A stretch of DNA of 32,236 bases. Source: Desulfobacteraceae bacterium (GTDB taxonomy: Bacteria; Desulfobacterota; Syntrophobacteria; Syntrophobacterales; Syntrophobacteraceae). The notes beneath the pieces are model-generated. The model did no database searches and was not told the origin of the DNA. It was given only the letters and a program-made list of their open reading frames with translations. The stretch's first letter is position 1. Each line of letters opens with the position of its first letter. The position numbers and the translations under genes are program-made. Where the stretch lies: positions 1 through 32,236 of the forward strand of contig JAJFVB010000025.1 in assembly GCA_021372055.1 (NCBI GenBank), given 5' to 3'. This document shows positions 7,486-16,835 of the stretch, in pieces.

Positions 7486-8595
7486 CTATGCTGCGCCGAT
7501 ATAGACGCGCTTGACACGCTTCGACACGGCGCATGTCAGCTCGTAGGGAATCGTGCCGAGACGTTGCGCGACATCGAGCGTCCGGATCGAGCCTTCGGAC
7601 GATTCGCCCCACACCAGGACTTCGTCCCCTACAGCCACGCGAGCGTCTCCAATGTTCACCATGATGTAGTCCATGGTGACCGTGCCGACCATAGGATACC
7701 GTTTCCCGCGAATGAGCACCTCGCCGTTGTTTGTGAATCGGCGGCTCATGCCGTCCGCATATCCGATGGGCAAGACGGCTATCCGGGTGGGCCCGGGTGT
7801 CGACCAACGCCTGCCGTAGCTGATGGGATGGGCTTCGGGCATCTCGCGCACGTGGGCGACGAAAGTCTTCAGCGACATGACCTGCCGCGGTTCTATGGAT
7901 TGAGAGGTATCCCGGGAGGGATAATGGCCGTACATCAGGATGCCCGGACGCACGGCGTCAAAGTAGCTCTCAGGAAGGTCCAGTATGGCGCCGCTGCTTG
8001 CCATGTGGATCATCCGGGGTTTCTTTTCAAAACCGGAAAGAATGGATAGAATTTCGCGAAAACGGGAGAGCTGCCGCCTTGCGAAGGTTTTGTCCGTTTC
8101 GTCGGCAGTCGAAAAGTGCGTAAAAAGGCCCTCCCAGTCACAGGAGCGCGATCTGCCGATTTTGTCGAAGAGCGCGGGTGCATCGGAGGCGAGAACCCCC
8201 TTGCGGCCCATTCCCGTTTCGAGCTTGACGTGCACCTTCGCGGGGGTGTCCGCAACACACTTCTCGACCCAGCGCAGGTCTTCCTCGCCAAAGAGGGTCA
8301 GCCTGAGGCTGGCCTTGACAGCTTCGGGGATCTGATGCGGAAAGAGCCTGCCAAGGACCAGGATCGGCTGCGTGATGCCGCTTTCCCGAAGCTCCATGGC
8401 CTCGCCGAACTGGGCGACCGCGAACAGCTCCTGCCCTTCCCGGACAAGCCGCCTGGCCACGGGAACAGCTCCGTGTCCATACGCGTCCGCCTTGATCACG
8501 GCAATAACCCGCGCAGGGGCAACTTTCCTGCGAATGCGGTCGACGTTTTCGACCAGGTTGTCGAGGTTTACTTCCGCATAGGTCTCGAAAGGCAT
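7486..8595 (-). CDS. alr: Alanine racemase
   Basis: PLP enzyme of fold-type III interconverting L- and D-alanine, normally for peptidoglycan. 369 residues, full family length. The cofactor lysine is K35 in AVIKADAYGHGAV; the second catalytic residue is the tyrosine of HPISYGRRWST, followed by LPIGYADGMSR; the C-terminal beta domain is present (MVGTVTMDYIMVNIGD). Two adjacent ATGs (8598, 8595) are possible; the second has GGGAG six bases upstream and is chosen. It follows the aminomutase-like gene on the same strand. Because the nearby aminotransferase may produce alanine, a catabolic role is conceivable, but the usual cell-wall role is the default. Confidence 0.95.
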   Translation of the reverse strand: MPFETYAEVNLDNLVENVDRIRRKVAPARVIAVIKADAYGHGAVPVARRLVREGQELFAVAQFGEAMELRESGITQPILVLGRLFPHQIPEAVKASLRLTLFGEEDLRWVEKCVADTPAKVHVKLETGMGRKGVLASDAPALFDKIGRSRSCDWEGLFTHFSTADETDKTFARRQLSRFREILSILSGFEKKPRMIHMASSGAILDLPESYFDAVRPGILMYGHYPSRDTSQSIEPRQVMSLKTFVAHVREMPEAHPISYGRRWSTPGPTRIAVLPIGYADGMSRRFTNNGEVLIRGKRYPMVGTVTMDYIMVNIGDARVAVGDEVLVWGESSEGSIRTLDVAQRLGTIPYELTCAVSKRVKRVYIGAA

Positions 8596-8782
8596 CATCT
8601 TCTCCCGCTGCGCTTTTCAGGTCCGATTATTCTACGCAAATCGAAACGACAAGTAAACATCAGAGAAATGTCGCCAAACCGGTTCGACCGGAAATTCGCG
8701 CCCGCGCGCGTCTCAGAGATCTTTGCGCTGATATTTTCAGATTTGCGGGGGAATTTCTTCCCCCGCAGGAGAGTTATCGTTC

Positions 8783-10075
8783 CTATTTGCCGAAGATCTC
8801 GCGCAGCACCTTTCTGCCTGCGGAATGGATGGCTGCTATTTCCGGCTCGCCATGGGCAACGGAAATATAGAGCTTGGTGGACATGGGATTCAAAAAGATC
8901 CCGTTGCGGAAAAGCCCCAGCACAAACGCCCTCCCCTTTTCGGAATCGGCCCGGAAAGAGCTCCTGTAGTCAACGACCTTTTCCCCGGTGAAAGCCAGGG
9001 CGCAAAGGGGCCCGTCTCCGAGGACCTGGGCGGTTATTTCGAGCTCGTCCAGGATTTTGCGGAATCCGCTTCTCAGCAGTTCTCCCATCTCGAAGAGACG
9101 TTCGTACGTCCCCGGCCTGCGCAGTTCGGCAAGAGTCGCCAGGGACGCCGCGCAGGTCACGGGATTGCCGCCCAGAGTGCTCGCGAACCAGACATACTCC
9201 TCCACTCCCAGTCTTGATTCCGCGCAGAGGTCAAGTATGTCCGCGCGCCCCACGATCGCGCCGACCGGATACCCGCCTCCGAGCGCCTTGCCGAGCGCCG
9301 TCAGGTCGGGAGTCACTCCGTAGTACTTCTGCGCCCCGCCGTATGACAGCCGGAATCCCGTGACGCACTCGTCGTAGATCAGCACGATCCCCGCCTTGCG
9401 CGTTATCTCCCTCAACCCTTCCAGAAAGCCGGGAAGCGGCACCGTACACCTGTGGAGCGGTTCAACGATGACCCCGGCAATCTCGTCGGCATGCTCGGCG
9501 ATGATCCGTCCGGTCGTTTCGATGTCATTGTAAGGCGCTATCAAAACTTCATTGCACGTCGACCTCGTTACTCCGGCAGAGGTCGGATTCGCTGTCGGGA
9601 AGTCAACGAGTGTTTTCGGGAAAAGGCTGATCGAGCCGAACTCGTTTGCGCCGTGGTAGGCTCCTTCGAATTTCACGATTTTGTCGCGCTTCCGGAAAGC
9701 GCGCGCAAACCGCACCGCATACATGGTGGCTTCGGTGCCCGATGCGCAAAACCTCACCTTTTCGGCGCAGGGGACAGCCCGCACGAGTTCTTCGGCAAGC
9801 TCGATGGTGAGTTTGGAAACATAGGAAAAATTGGACCCCTTCGCGGCCTGCGCCTGAACCGCCGCGCAGACGGCAGGATGGGCATGCCCGAGGAGCACCG
9901 ACCCCCATCCCATCGTGTAGTCGATGTATTGCCTTCCTTCGGCATCCCACACGCGGGGACCCTCGCCCCGGCTCAGGGCTATTGAAAGTTCCGCCGGAAG
10001 ATTGTATTCGCCCAGAGATCCCCCGGGAAACACATTCCACGATCTTTTACCCCACTCGCTTGAATACTCAGACAC
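8783..10075 (-). CDS. Glutamate-1-semialdehyde 2,1-aminomutase-like aminotransferase
   Basis: Class III PLP enzyme of 430 residues in the GSA-aminomutase branch. The cofactor lysine is K263 in LTALGKALGGGYPVGAIVG; D235 is in LIYDECVTGFRL; CASGTEATMYAVRFARA (110-126) is the phosphate-cup helix. It differs from true HemL near the C-terminus (NPMSTKLYISVAHGEPEI instead of the usual HemL ending), so tetrapyrrole synthesis is unlikely; a transaminase or aminomutase for another substrate is more probable. Start is GTG at 10075 with AAGGAG five bases upstream. It lies 145 bases downstream of the large PHP-like membrane gene and upstream of alr, all co-directional, which suggests a functional link with that unknown protein. 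Confidence 0.85.
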   Translation of the reverse strand: MSEYSSEWGKRSWNVFPGGSLGEYNLPAELSIALSRGEGPRVWDAEGRQYIDYTMGWGSVLLGHAHPAVCAAVQAQAAKGSNFSYVSKLTIELAEELVRAVPCAEKVRFCASGTEATMYAVRFARAFRKRDKIVKFEGAYHGANEFGSISLFPKTLVDFPTANPTSAGVTRSTCNEVLIAPYNDIETTGRIIAEHADEIAGVIVEPLHRCTVPLPGFLEGLREITRKAGIVLIYDECVTGFRLSYGGAQKYYGVTPDLTALGKALGGGYPVGAIVGRADILDLCAESRLGVEEYVWFASTLGGNPVTCAASLATLAELRRPGTYERLFEMGELLRSGFRKILDELEITAQVLGDGPLCALAFTGEKVVDYRSSFRADSEKGRAFVLGLFRNGIFLNPMSTKLYISVAHGEPEIAAIHSAGRKVLREIFGK

Positions 10076-10220
10076 AGGAACTCCTTCGTAATGAATATGG
10101 TGTGAATGGTATGGGTAGGCGCGCCGACATCCGGCACGTTGAATCCGGACAGAGTCCGGGGGGTTGCGGCGACTGTCCGCAAGAAGAATGCCCCCCGAAC
10201 GTTTTCATACATGGTCTGGA

Positions 10221-13200
10221 CTAAGAGGTTCTCAAAGAATTTATGGCTGTTTCGCACGATTTTTTCAGGCGGTTGGGCCACCAGAAGAGCAAATCCTTCG
10301 CGCAGGGCCTGTAGGCGATCTTTTCGATCGCGTCCAAATACTCTTCGGAGCGGTCCAGGTAGAGCGAGAGGGCCTGGGCGAACTTCTTGCCGACTATTCC
10401 GTTTACCAGCAACTGGCTGATCTCCCGCTTGCGCCGCAGCACGGACTGAGATCGAAGAAGAATCTGCCGTTCCTCCTGCGACATTTTCTGCAGCAGCGAG
10501 CAAAGAACACTCCGCGCGCGCGGTTGATACATCCAGAAATAAAGGAGGTCGAGAGCGTTTATGATGAGGATTTTTTCCAGGTCCCGAGCCTCCGCGCTGA
10601 TCTTGAGCATGAAGTTCTTGGGAGATTCGAGCATCTGCAGCACATCGGTCTCGGGAAAAATCAGTTCCAGATGTGCATAGGTATCGAACAGTTGAGCCAG
10701 CTTCGTCGAATAGTCCCGAGCGCGCATTCCGACAAATTTGAATCGGTCAGCCAACCCCTCGATCACGCCGGCGACACAGTCGGAAGCCGTCTTGGAGATG
10801 ACCGCCGCCCATTTCTGAAGAACTCCGGCTATGTCCGGCACCCCGAACGCCCCGAGGATTCCGGCCACTAAGGAGTTCAAAAGGACGGCTATCGGAATAG
10901 ACAGCGCGCTGCGGAAGATGTTGCCGACAGCGGCGCTCTTCGGAAGACCGCGCCAGATGTTGTGGCTAAAAATATAGAGTCCGTTGGCCATTCCCATTAC
11001 GGTATAGAGCAATATGGGGTTGGTCGCGGTGGTTACGCCGAAGCTGCGGTCCATCAGTTCCGTTTTGACAATATAATCGAGCAGCGGAACAGAGAACCCG
11101 GTATACAGCAGCGAATCGCTCAGCCTGTCCCAACTCACATAGCTGTTCCATCGCAACAAAGGCGAGCGCCTGATGCCTCCCGCGCCCAGAACGGACTGGA
11201 CGATGTTGCGAAGTCCCGTTATGCCAAACCAGATGACACCCCCGAGATAGGCGAGAACCCACCAGTCCTTGGTGAGATAAAACGTAGCGAAGGCCGGGAT
11301 GAAACCGATCAGGACCTTCAGGGCGTTCCTGAGGATACTGTTCATGCACCTCCAGGACGCCTTCGTCTTTGTCGCCTGAATTCTCGGAATGATCTGCAGA
11401 CCGTTGCCGGCTTCCTCGCTGACCCCCCCGAGACTCACGATATTGCCGTGCGAGACGATGCGGGGAGACGATTCCTGAACATCCCAGTCTATCTGCAGCT
11501 TCGTGGCCAAACGGCGCAGACCCGGAATGTGCCCGAGTATCCTCTGGAATAGTCCCGGCGAGTTGCCGTTTTTGCCCGATGGAATGCAGGTGGTGCGCAG
11601 GAACGCATCGGTCCGGACGGGAATCACCCACCGTGACGGCCCGTGCGAATACCGTACTTCCCTTTGCGCCTTCGCCGGGAGGGTGTCCACGATCACGAGC
11701 CCCATCCCGTGCAGCCTTCGGGAATGGCCGGTGGAATCACTTCCGATACGGGAGCGAAGAGGCCCCTTTTTATAATAATTATTTAGGGTTGCAATATTCC
11801 GCAAGATTTCGTGAAACTTCTGGATCCTCGCCTCACTGTGTTCGTTGGAGGACTCCATGCGTTGAATGATGCCCCTTATGTACTTCTTGAGAGCTATGAT
11901 ATTGCCTTCATTCAGCGCGACCTGCAAATCGCTTATCTCGTGATTGTGAGTCGACTTTCCGGAAGTGTAATCCTTGAGGTTGAAGATCTCGAGGTGGCTG
12001 ATCGAACCTTTGCAGTCGTATAGCAGTTCCAGAACATCCTCTACCGTCAGGTTGCTCAGATTGAGCGTAATTCTGTAGCCCGCGTGCAGTTGCGCCAGCC
12101 GTTCCATCAGTTCGCACGGCGTATACTTGAGCAGATCGGGCACATCCTCGCCGTCTCGCGGCACATGCGGGTCGGGGATGCCGGGATTCTGCACCTGCCG
12201 CAGATACCGGTCGACGATGGCCTCGGAATCCAGCCGGTTCATTTCATCGACAAAAGCCGCGGTTTTCTTCCGCTCCTCGAAGCTCGAGAGTTCGAACTCT
12301 TCTCTCATCCCCTCGACACGCTCCTGCATGGCCGGGAGAATGTGAATATGGATAAACTTTGCCAGGTGAAGGATGGAAGCCTGGCCGGCGCCGACAAACG
12401 CCATGAATTGCGCCTGGTTGAGAGGCGCGATATCGAGCCCGAACTGCTCGTTCAGGTCAAGCCTGTGCCGCCGGTTGAACTCATCCAGAAGCGAAAGCAC
12501 ATACTGCTGCTGGTACTCGGTGACCTTTTGCCCCTCTCCCATAAAAGACTTAATCCGGGGATCTTCGAGAAAGGAAAGGAAATCCTTGGCGTCGGAAAAC
12601 CCTCGAGGCACATAGATAAGCTGAACATAGCGGCCGTAGAAGCGGGCGGAAAACTCCACTCCTATCCTTACCGTTATGCCCATGATCTCGGCCGCCTCCA
12701 GCAGTTCTTCCGCGGCCTTGGACGATACATGATTGTAGTAAATGACCGTGAGAAACCGAATTCCCTTGATCCAGGCATCCATAATCAGGTGCGAGGGCGT
12801 CTTGCGGCCTTTTGTATTCGAGTCGTGGACATGGTCGTCGAAAGACACCTGGTTCCACTCCTCGGGCATTTCAAGCAGGTGGTAGCGGTGCAGCAGAGTC
12901 CGGATGATCCGGGGCTTGCCCGAGGTGGCCGTACGGAAGTCGTGGGCGAGCGTCAACTGCACGACTTTGTTGTCGCGCGTGCGGACGAGTTCCTTCATGA
13001 TTTCGAGGAGCACCCGCGCCGTGTTGTTGTGCATCGCCCCTTCGCCGCTGTACATGACTTCTTCGCGCAGGCAGCGCAGAGCCGTTATCCGGTCGTCGGC
13101 CTTGCCGACTTCGAGAGACTCGAGAAGACGAACGGCCGCATAGGCTATCCGGAGTCCGCGGGATGCGGCCAGTTCTTTGATTCCATGCGGATGAAGGTAC

Positions 13201-13319
13201 GGATAAAGGAGATTTTTCAGATAGACGAATGACTCGTTATGGTCGAGCACATCATTTACGAGGCCCAGAAGCTCGTAGTCACGGTGATCGAATAAGAACC
13301 TCGGTATTGCGTCGTCCAT
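10221..13319 (-). CDS. Large uncharacterised protein with PHP-like domain and C-terminal membrane region
   Basis: 1032 residues; I do not recognise a named family. Residues 1-150 are a helical region. At about 158-240 there is a PHP-phosphoesterase-like stretch: FDDHVHD (H163, H165), TPSHLIMDAWIKGIRFL, YYNHVS (H197, where PHP proteins have DHN), AAEIMGITVRIGVEFSA (E222). These are the positions of the first metal ligands of PHP enzymes. A helical middle part follows, then a GSDSTG motif near 526 and HGMGLVIVDTLP. Hydrophobic helices lie at about 668-700, 768-785 and 805-830, followed by a hydrophilic helical C-terminus. The ATG at 13319 is preferred to an upstream TTG without ribosome site. 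Possible role: membrane-linked hydrolase or sensor; the function is unknown. Confidence 0.75.
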   Translation of the reverse strand: MDDAIPRFLFDHRDYELLGLVNDVLDHNESFVYLKNLLYPYLHPHGIKELAASRGLRIAYAAVRLLESLEVGKADDRITALRCLREEVMYSGEGAMHNNTARVLLEIMKELVRTRDNKVVQLTLAHDFRTATSGKPRIIRTLLHRYHLLEMPEEWNQVSFDDHVHDSNTKGRKTPSHLIMDAWIKGIRFLTVIYYNHVSSKAAEELLEAAEIMGITVRIGVEFSARFYGRYVQLIYVPRGFSDAKDFLSFLEDPRIKSFMGEGQKVTEYQQQYVLSLLDEFNRRHRLDLNEQFGLDIAPLNQAQFMAFVGAGQASILHLAKFIHIHILPAMQERVEGMREEFELSSFEERKKTAAFVDEMNRLDSEAIVDRYLRQVQNPGIPDPHVPRDGEDVPDLLKYTPCELMERLAQLHAGYRITLNLSNLTVEDVLELLYDCKGSISHLEIFNLKDYTSGKSTHNHEISDLQVALNEGNIIALKKYIRGIIQRMESSNEHSEARIQKFHEILRNIATLNNYYKKGPLRSRIGSDSTGHSRRLHGMGLVIVDTLPAKAQREVRYSHGPSRWVIPVRTDAFLRTTCIPSGKNGNSPGLFQRILGHIPGLRRLATKLQIDWDVQESSPRIVSHGNIVSLGGVSEEAGNGLQIIPRIQATKTKASWRCMNSILRNALKVLIGFIPAFATFYLTKDWWVLAYLGGVIWFGITGLRNIVQSVLGAGGIRRSPLLRWNSYVSWDRLSDSLLYTGFSVPLLDYIVKTELMDRSFGVTTATNPILLYTVMGMANGLYIFSHNIWRGLPKSAAVGNIFRSALSIPIAVLLNSLVAGILGAFGVPDIAGVLQKWAAVISKTASDCVAGVIEGLADRFKFVGMRARDYSTKLAQLFDTYAHLELIFPETDVLQMLESPKNFMLKISAEARDLEKILIINALDLLYFWMYQPRARSVLCSLLQKMSQEERQILLRSQSVLRRKREISQLLVNGIVGKKFAQALSLYLDRSEEYLDAIEKIAYRPCAKDLLFWWPNRLKKSCETAINSLRTS

Positions 13320-13861
13320 AGTACTGACCGCTCTTCCAGGCTCCAAGAGTGAAGATGATCCGGATGAACACCCGTTTGCAAAACCGGCTTGAACACGGGA
13401 TCACTCGCCAAGCCTGACGTGGGAAGAACCCGTTCCCGCCTAAAGCCCACATTGTTTTATATATTCAGCCTTTTAGGGCAAATGCGTCAAACTAATAATT
13501 CTTATGAGAAACATGAAAAAAAGTCATCATAACTTTTAGAATCAGTCCAGCACTGAATTAATCGCTCCCGGGCGGAAAATGATGACCGCCTCGGTCCCAT
13601 CCCTGCCCATCCATCCCCCGCTTTCGCCATGGGAGCGCGATCCTTTCCCCGGGACTTCTTGACAAATCGATTGAGCTAATGATAACAGAAGATTATGATC
13701 TGTAGCAATAATCCGCTCGGATCCAGGCCGGACTGAGACGGAGCAACGTTGCACGAGCGTGGACCGAGTGGTCGCGCATGGAGCTGTTGCTCATTAACCG
13801 AGCCTTCCGGACACCGGTCCCGAGGGCTTTGTCATTATAACCTCTTCTGCAAGGAGTACGA
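13320..13861. other. 542-bp divergent intergenic region (PHP-like gene / panC)
   Basis: No gene with support; the short minus-strand frames here lack domains. The left half is AT-rich. On the minus strand it has TTGACG at 13490-13485 and TATATA at 13463-13458, but with 21 bases between them this is a weak promoter for the PHP-like gene. The right half contains the likely plus-strand promoter of panC-cinA (13659-13686). Confidence 0.6.
13659..13686 (+). promoter_or_regulatory. Possible promoter for panC-cinA
   Basis: A consensus -35 box TTGACA (13659-13664) is followed after 16 bases by GATAAC (13681-13686, four of six matches). The predicted start lies roughly 170 bases before the panC ATG. 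Confidence 0.4.
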
Positions 13862-14713
13862 ATGCGCATCATCGAAACGATAGCCGAGATGCAGCAGGCC
13901 GCAGACAACTGGAGGGCTCATGGCGAGCGCATCGGGTTTGTTCCCACCATGGGATTCCTGCACAAGGGCCATCTGGACCTGATGAGGACGGCGCGCCGTC
14001 TTTCGAGCCAGGTTGTGATAAGCATTTTCGTGAACCCGACGCAATTTGCGCCGCATGAGGATTTCGACAGCTATCCCCGGGACATGCAACGCGATCTGGA
14101 CTTCGCGCGGGAAGTGGGAGTCGATGCCGTCTTCACGCCGAATCTCCACGAGATGTATCCGGAAGGCTTTCAGACCTACGTCACCGTGACCGAGGTGAGC
14201 AAGAATCTGTGCGGCCGGAGCCGGCCCGTGTTCTTTCGGGGCGTGGCCACCGTGGTGAGCAAGCTTTTCCATGCCGTCAAACCGCATCTGTCCGTGTTCG
14301 GAGAAAAGGACTTTCAGCAACTCGTCACCATACGGCGCATGGTGAGGGACATGAACATGGATGTGGAGATCATCGGCCATCCAATCGTGCGCGAGGAAGA
14401 CGGTCTGGCCATGAGCAGCCGGAACGCCTACCTGAGGCCCGAGGAAAGACCCGTCGCACTCAGGCTCGGCCGCGCATTGGCGCTGGCTCAGGACCTGGTG
14501 TCCTCGGGCGAACGCCAGGTCGATGCGATCCTTGGCAAGGTATCCGAATTCATCGCGGGGGACGGCGCCGCAAAGATCGACTACGCACAGATCTGCGATC
14601 CCAACACCCTGGAGGATATCGCCCACATAGGCGGTCCGGCCCTCCTTGCCCTTGCCGTCTGGGTAGGCAAGACCCGGCTGATCGACAATCGCATCCTGCA
14701 ACCTTCGGGCTAG
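13862..14713 (+). CDS. panC: Pantothenate synthetase (pantoate--beta-alanine ligase)
   Basis: ATP-dependent condensation of pantoate and beta-alanine, the last step of pantothenate (vitamin B5, coenzyme A precursor) synthesis, cytosolic. 283 residues, the usual length. Motifs: PTMGFLHKGH (28-37, nucleotide-binding HxGH-type), FVNPTQFAPHEDFDSYPR, the pantoate loop LCGRSRPVFFRGVATVVSK, FGEKDFQQLVTIRRMV and EDGLAMSSRNAYL (KMSKS-like region). ATG at 13862 after AAGGAG five bases upstream. It is followed after three bases by cinA on the same strand, so the two are co-transcribed. panB and panD are not in the window. Confidence 0.97.
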   Translation: MRIIETIAEMQQAADNWRAHGERIGFVPTMGFLHKGHLDLMRTARRLSSQVVISIFVNPTQFAPHEDFDSYPRDMQRDLDFAREVGVDAVFTPNLHEMYPEGFQTYVTVTEVSKNLCGRSRPVFFRGVATVVSKLFHAVKPHLSVFGEKDFQQLVTIRRMVRDMNMDVEIIGHPIVREEDGLAMSSRNAYLRPEERPVALRLGRALALAQDLVSSGERQVDAILGKVSEFIAGDGAAKIDYAQICDPNTLEDIAHIGGPALLALAVWVGKTRLIDNRILQPSG

Positions 14714-14716
14714 TCC

Positions 14717-15922
14717 ATGAAAGCGGAGATACTTACAATCGGGGATGAAATCCTCAGCGGCCACATCGTCAACACCAACGCCGCATGGATGGGCCAACAG
14801 CTTACCGCTGCGGGCATCGCGGTCGTCCAGACGTCCACGGTCCCGGACGACAGGCAGAGAATCCTCACGTCCGTCGCCGAGGCCATGCGCAGAGCCGACC
14901 TCGTGCTCATCACGGGAGGGCTCGGCCCAACCAGGGACGACATCACGAAAAAGGCCCTGTGCGATTTTTTCCGGACGGAGCTCGTGTTCGACCCTGCGGT
15001 GTATGAGGACGTGAAGCGGTTCATACAGGTCAGGCGCATCCCCGACAACCCGCTGCAGAAGCTTCAGGCAATGGTGCCGCGCTCCTGCACCGTAATAAGG
15101 AATCGTATCGGAACGGCCCCCGGCATGTGGTTTGAAAAAGACGAGACCATCATCGTCTCCATGCCGGGAGTCCCCTCCGAAATGAAGAAGATGATGGGAG
15201 AATCCGTTCTCCCGAAGATCCTGTCCCGGTTCTCACCCGGTGCCATCGTTGAGCGGTCTGTCCTGGTCCACGGGATCTCCGAGTCAAACCTCGCTCTCAA
15301 GATCGCGCACTGGGAGGCGGCCCTGCCCGAGGGACTCAAACTGGCATCCCTGCCCCACGGCGGGTTCATCCACCTGCGCCTTACCGTCTCCGGCAGGGAC
15401 GAATCCGCGCTGGCAAGACTCGCCGAGCGCGAACGCGACAAGCTCCTCGAAATCATAAGGGAATACGTATTCGATTTAAGCGACAAATCCCCCGAAGCAC
15501 TCGTCAGCGATATCCTCCGGGACCGGGGCATCTCGCTTGCCCTGATCGAGTGCGGCTCCGGCGGGACGCTCGTTGCGCGGATCGGCGCGGTTCCCGGCAG
15601 CGGGCTCGCGGGAGCGGCTATCGCCTTCACTGGTTCCGCTGCGGCGCACCTTTCGGGAACGGATCCGGCCTCCCTCGAGGTTTGGGGACTGGAAAGCCGA
15701 AAAGCCGCCGAGTCCATGGCCGAAAGCCTGCGGACCCGGCTCGGAGCCGATGTCGCCGTTGCCACTTCTGCAGTCTCCTTAACACCCTCCGGCGACCCCG
15801 ACCCCACCCTGTGGGCGGCGTTCTCATCGTCGTCGCGGTCTTCATCCGCTCCATTCCCGGCCACCCGCTATTGTGCCGACCGAATCATGTTTACGCTTAT
15901 CAGTTTCTTACGAAATTTATAA
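14717..15922 (+). CDS. cinA: CinA-family protein with degenerate C-terminal deamidase domain
   Basis: 401 residues. The N-terminal MoaB/MogA-like domain (CinA ADP-ribose pyrophosphatase/competence-associated domain) is well kept: ILTIGDEILSGHIVNTNAAW (5-24), LITGGLGPTRDDITKKAL (64-81), PGVPSEMKKMM (150-160). The C-terminal domain corresponds to PncC nicotinamide-mononucleotide deamidase but its motifs are eroded: the ESCTGG loop is ECGSGG (278-283), the following YSN is FTG, and the TGIAGP loop is TSAVSL. The reading frame stays intact to the end (FPATRYCADRI resembles the normal terminus), so this is divergence rather than a frameshift. It begins three bases after panC with only a weak ribosome site, so coupling to panC is likely. 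Confidence 0.92.
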   Translation: MKAEILTIGDEILSGHIVNTNAAWMGQQLTAAGIAVVQTSTVPDDRQRILTSVAEAMRRADLVLITGGLGPTRDDITKKALCDFFRTELVFDPAVYEDVKRFIQVRRIPDNPLQKLQAMVPRSCTVIRNRIGTAPGMWFEKDETIIVSMPGVPSEMKKMMGESVLPKILSRFSPGAIVERSVLVHGISESNLALKIAHWEAALPEGLKLASLPHGGFIHLRLTVSGRDESALARLAERERDKLLEIIREYVFDLSDKSPEALVSDILRDRGISLALIECGSGGTLVARIGAVPGSGLAGAAIAFTGSAAAHLSGTDPASLEVWGLESRKAAESMAESLRTRLGADVAVATSAVSLTPSGDPDPTLWAAFSSSSRSSSAPFPATRYCADRIMFTLISFLRNL

Positions 15923-16085
15923 AAACTTTCTGATCGTGATAGCTACGGGACTAAATGAAACTCACACGGATTAAGCTTTCAGGCAAATAGCATTCATTTG
16001 GCCCAGATTATTTATTATTGATATTCCACCCGCAAAGTATCTTCCATCCTTCTAAACCGAAAAACCCTCACTGCAGTCAGCTTCT

Positions 16086-16115
16086 CTTACATTTTTACTC
16101 TTTCGATAGTATAGT
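16086..16115 (+). promoter_or_regulatory. Possible promoter of the SYLF gene
   Basis: CTTACA (16086-16091) and TATAGT (16110-16115) with an 18-base spacer, four and five matches to sigma-70 consensus. The start would lie about 55 bases before the ATG at 16176. Confidence 0.4.
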
Positions 16116-16175
16116 GGTCGCAAAAGGCTTTCAGGATTGTTAATTTTATATGAACTTCAAAGTATGGAGGACGGA

Positions 16176-16835
16176 ATGAAGTCAATTCGCAGCATCATCA
16201 TTTTAGTCGCTCTTCTCGCGACACTGACGCCGTCAATCGCCTCCGCTTCGATGGACGACGACGTCAATCAGGCAATCACGATTTTTGAGCGATTCAAAGC
16301 GATCCCCGAACACTCCATCCCTCCGGCAGTCCTGCGGGACGCCAAGGGATTGGCATTCATATCGGTGATAAAAGCGGGTTTTATCGTTAGCGCCCGCGGC
16401 GGAACAGGCGTGGTTGTTGCTCGAACGAAGAAGGGCTGGAGCCCTCCTTCGGCCATCGGAACGGGCGGAGCGGGTTTTGGATTCCAGATTGGCGCGCAGG
16501 TTTCCGAGTTCATTTTTGTTCTGAATACCTATGATGCCGTAAAGGCATTTTCGCGAGGCGGCAACGTTCAACTGGGCGCCGATCTCTCCGTGGCGGCAGG
16601 TCCGATCGGTCGCACCGCCGAAGCCGGGATAATGCCGAAGGCGGCAGTCTACACTTACAGCCGCAGCCAGGGATTGTTTGCCGGCGTATCGCTCGAGGGC
16701 ACGGTGATCGGCACTCGCGACGACGCCAATGCCGGGTATTACGGTCGCCGCATCAACCCGCAGGACATTCTCTACGGGAAGGTCAAACCGCCCGCAAGCG
16801 CCAAAAGGCTTCAGGCGGCACTCAGAAAATACTAG
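16176..16835 (+). CDS. Secreted SYLF (YSC84-like) lipid-binding domain protein
   Basis: 219 residues with a Sec signal peptide (MKSIRSIIILVALLATLTPS, cleavage near ASA at about 24-26), then a single SYLF/Ysc84 domain to the C-terminus. Recognisable family parts: VLRDAKGLAFISVIKAGFI, ARGGTGVVVAR, GTGGAGFGFQIGAQVSEFIF and AVKAFSRGGNVQLGADLSVA. SYLF domains bind phosphoinositides in eukaryotes; bacterial members are exported and uncharacterised, probably periplasmic or outer-membrane associated. The ATG at 16176 has GGAGG five bases before it and starts the signal peptide; an earlier ATG-in-frame reading from 16137 adds residues without a site. It stands alone with its own promoter. Confidence 0.9.
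   Translation: MKSIRSIIILVALLATLTPSIASASMDDDVNQAITIFERFKAIPEHSIPPAVLRDAKGLAFISVIKAGFIVSARGGTGVVVARTKKGWSPPSAIGTGGAGFGFQIGAQVSEFIFVLNTYDAVKAFSRGGNVQLGADLSVAAGPIGRTAEAGIMPKAAVYTYSRSQGLFAGVSLEGTVIGTRDDANAGYYGRRINPQDILYGKVKPPASAKRLQAALRKY

Noticed and set aside
8783..10075. Calling this gene hemL
   Set aside because: The C-terminal region differs from HemL and no tetrapyrrole genes are near.
12084..13232. 382-codon plus-strand frame inside the PHP-like gene
   Set aside because: Antisense frame without recognisable features; the minus-strand frame is open over 3 kb with a PHP-like motif and membrane helices.
15780..15933. Possible frameshift at the end of cinA
   Set aside because: The in-frame end FPATRYCADRI.. 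still resembles the normal CinA terminus, so divergence explains the odd sequence better than a shift.
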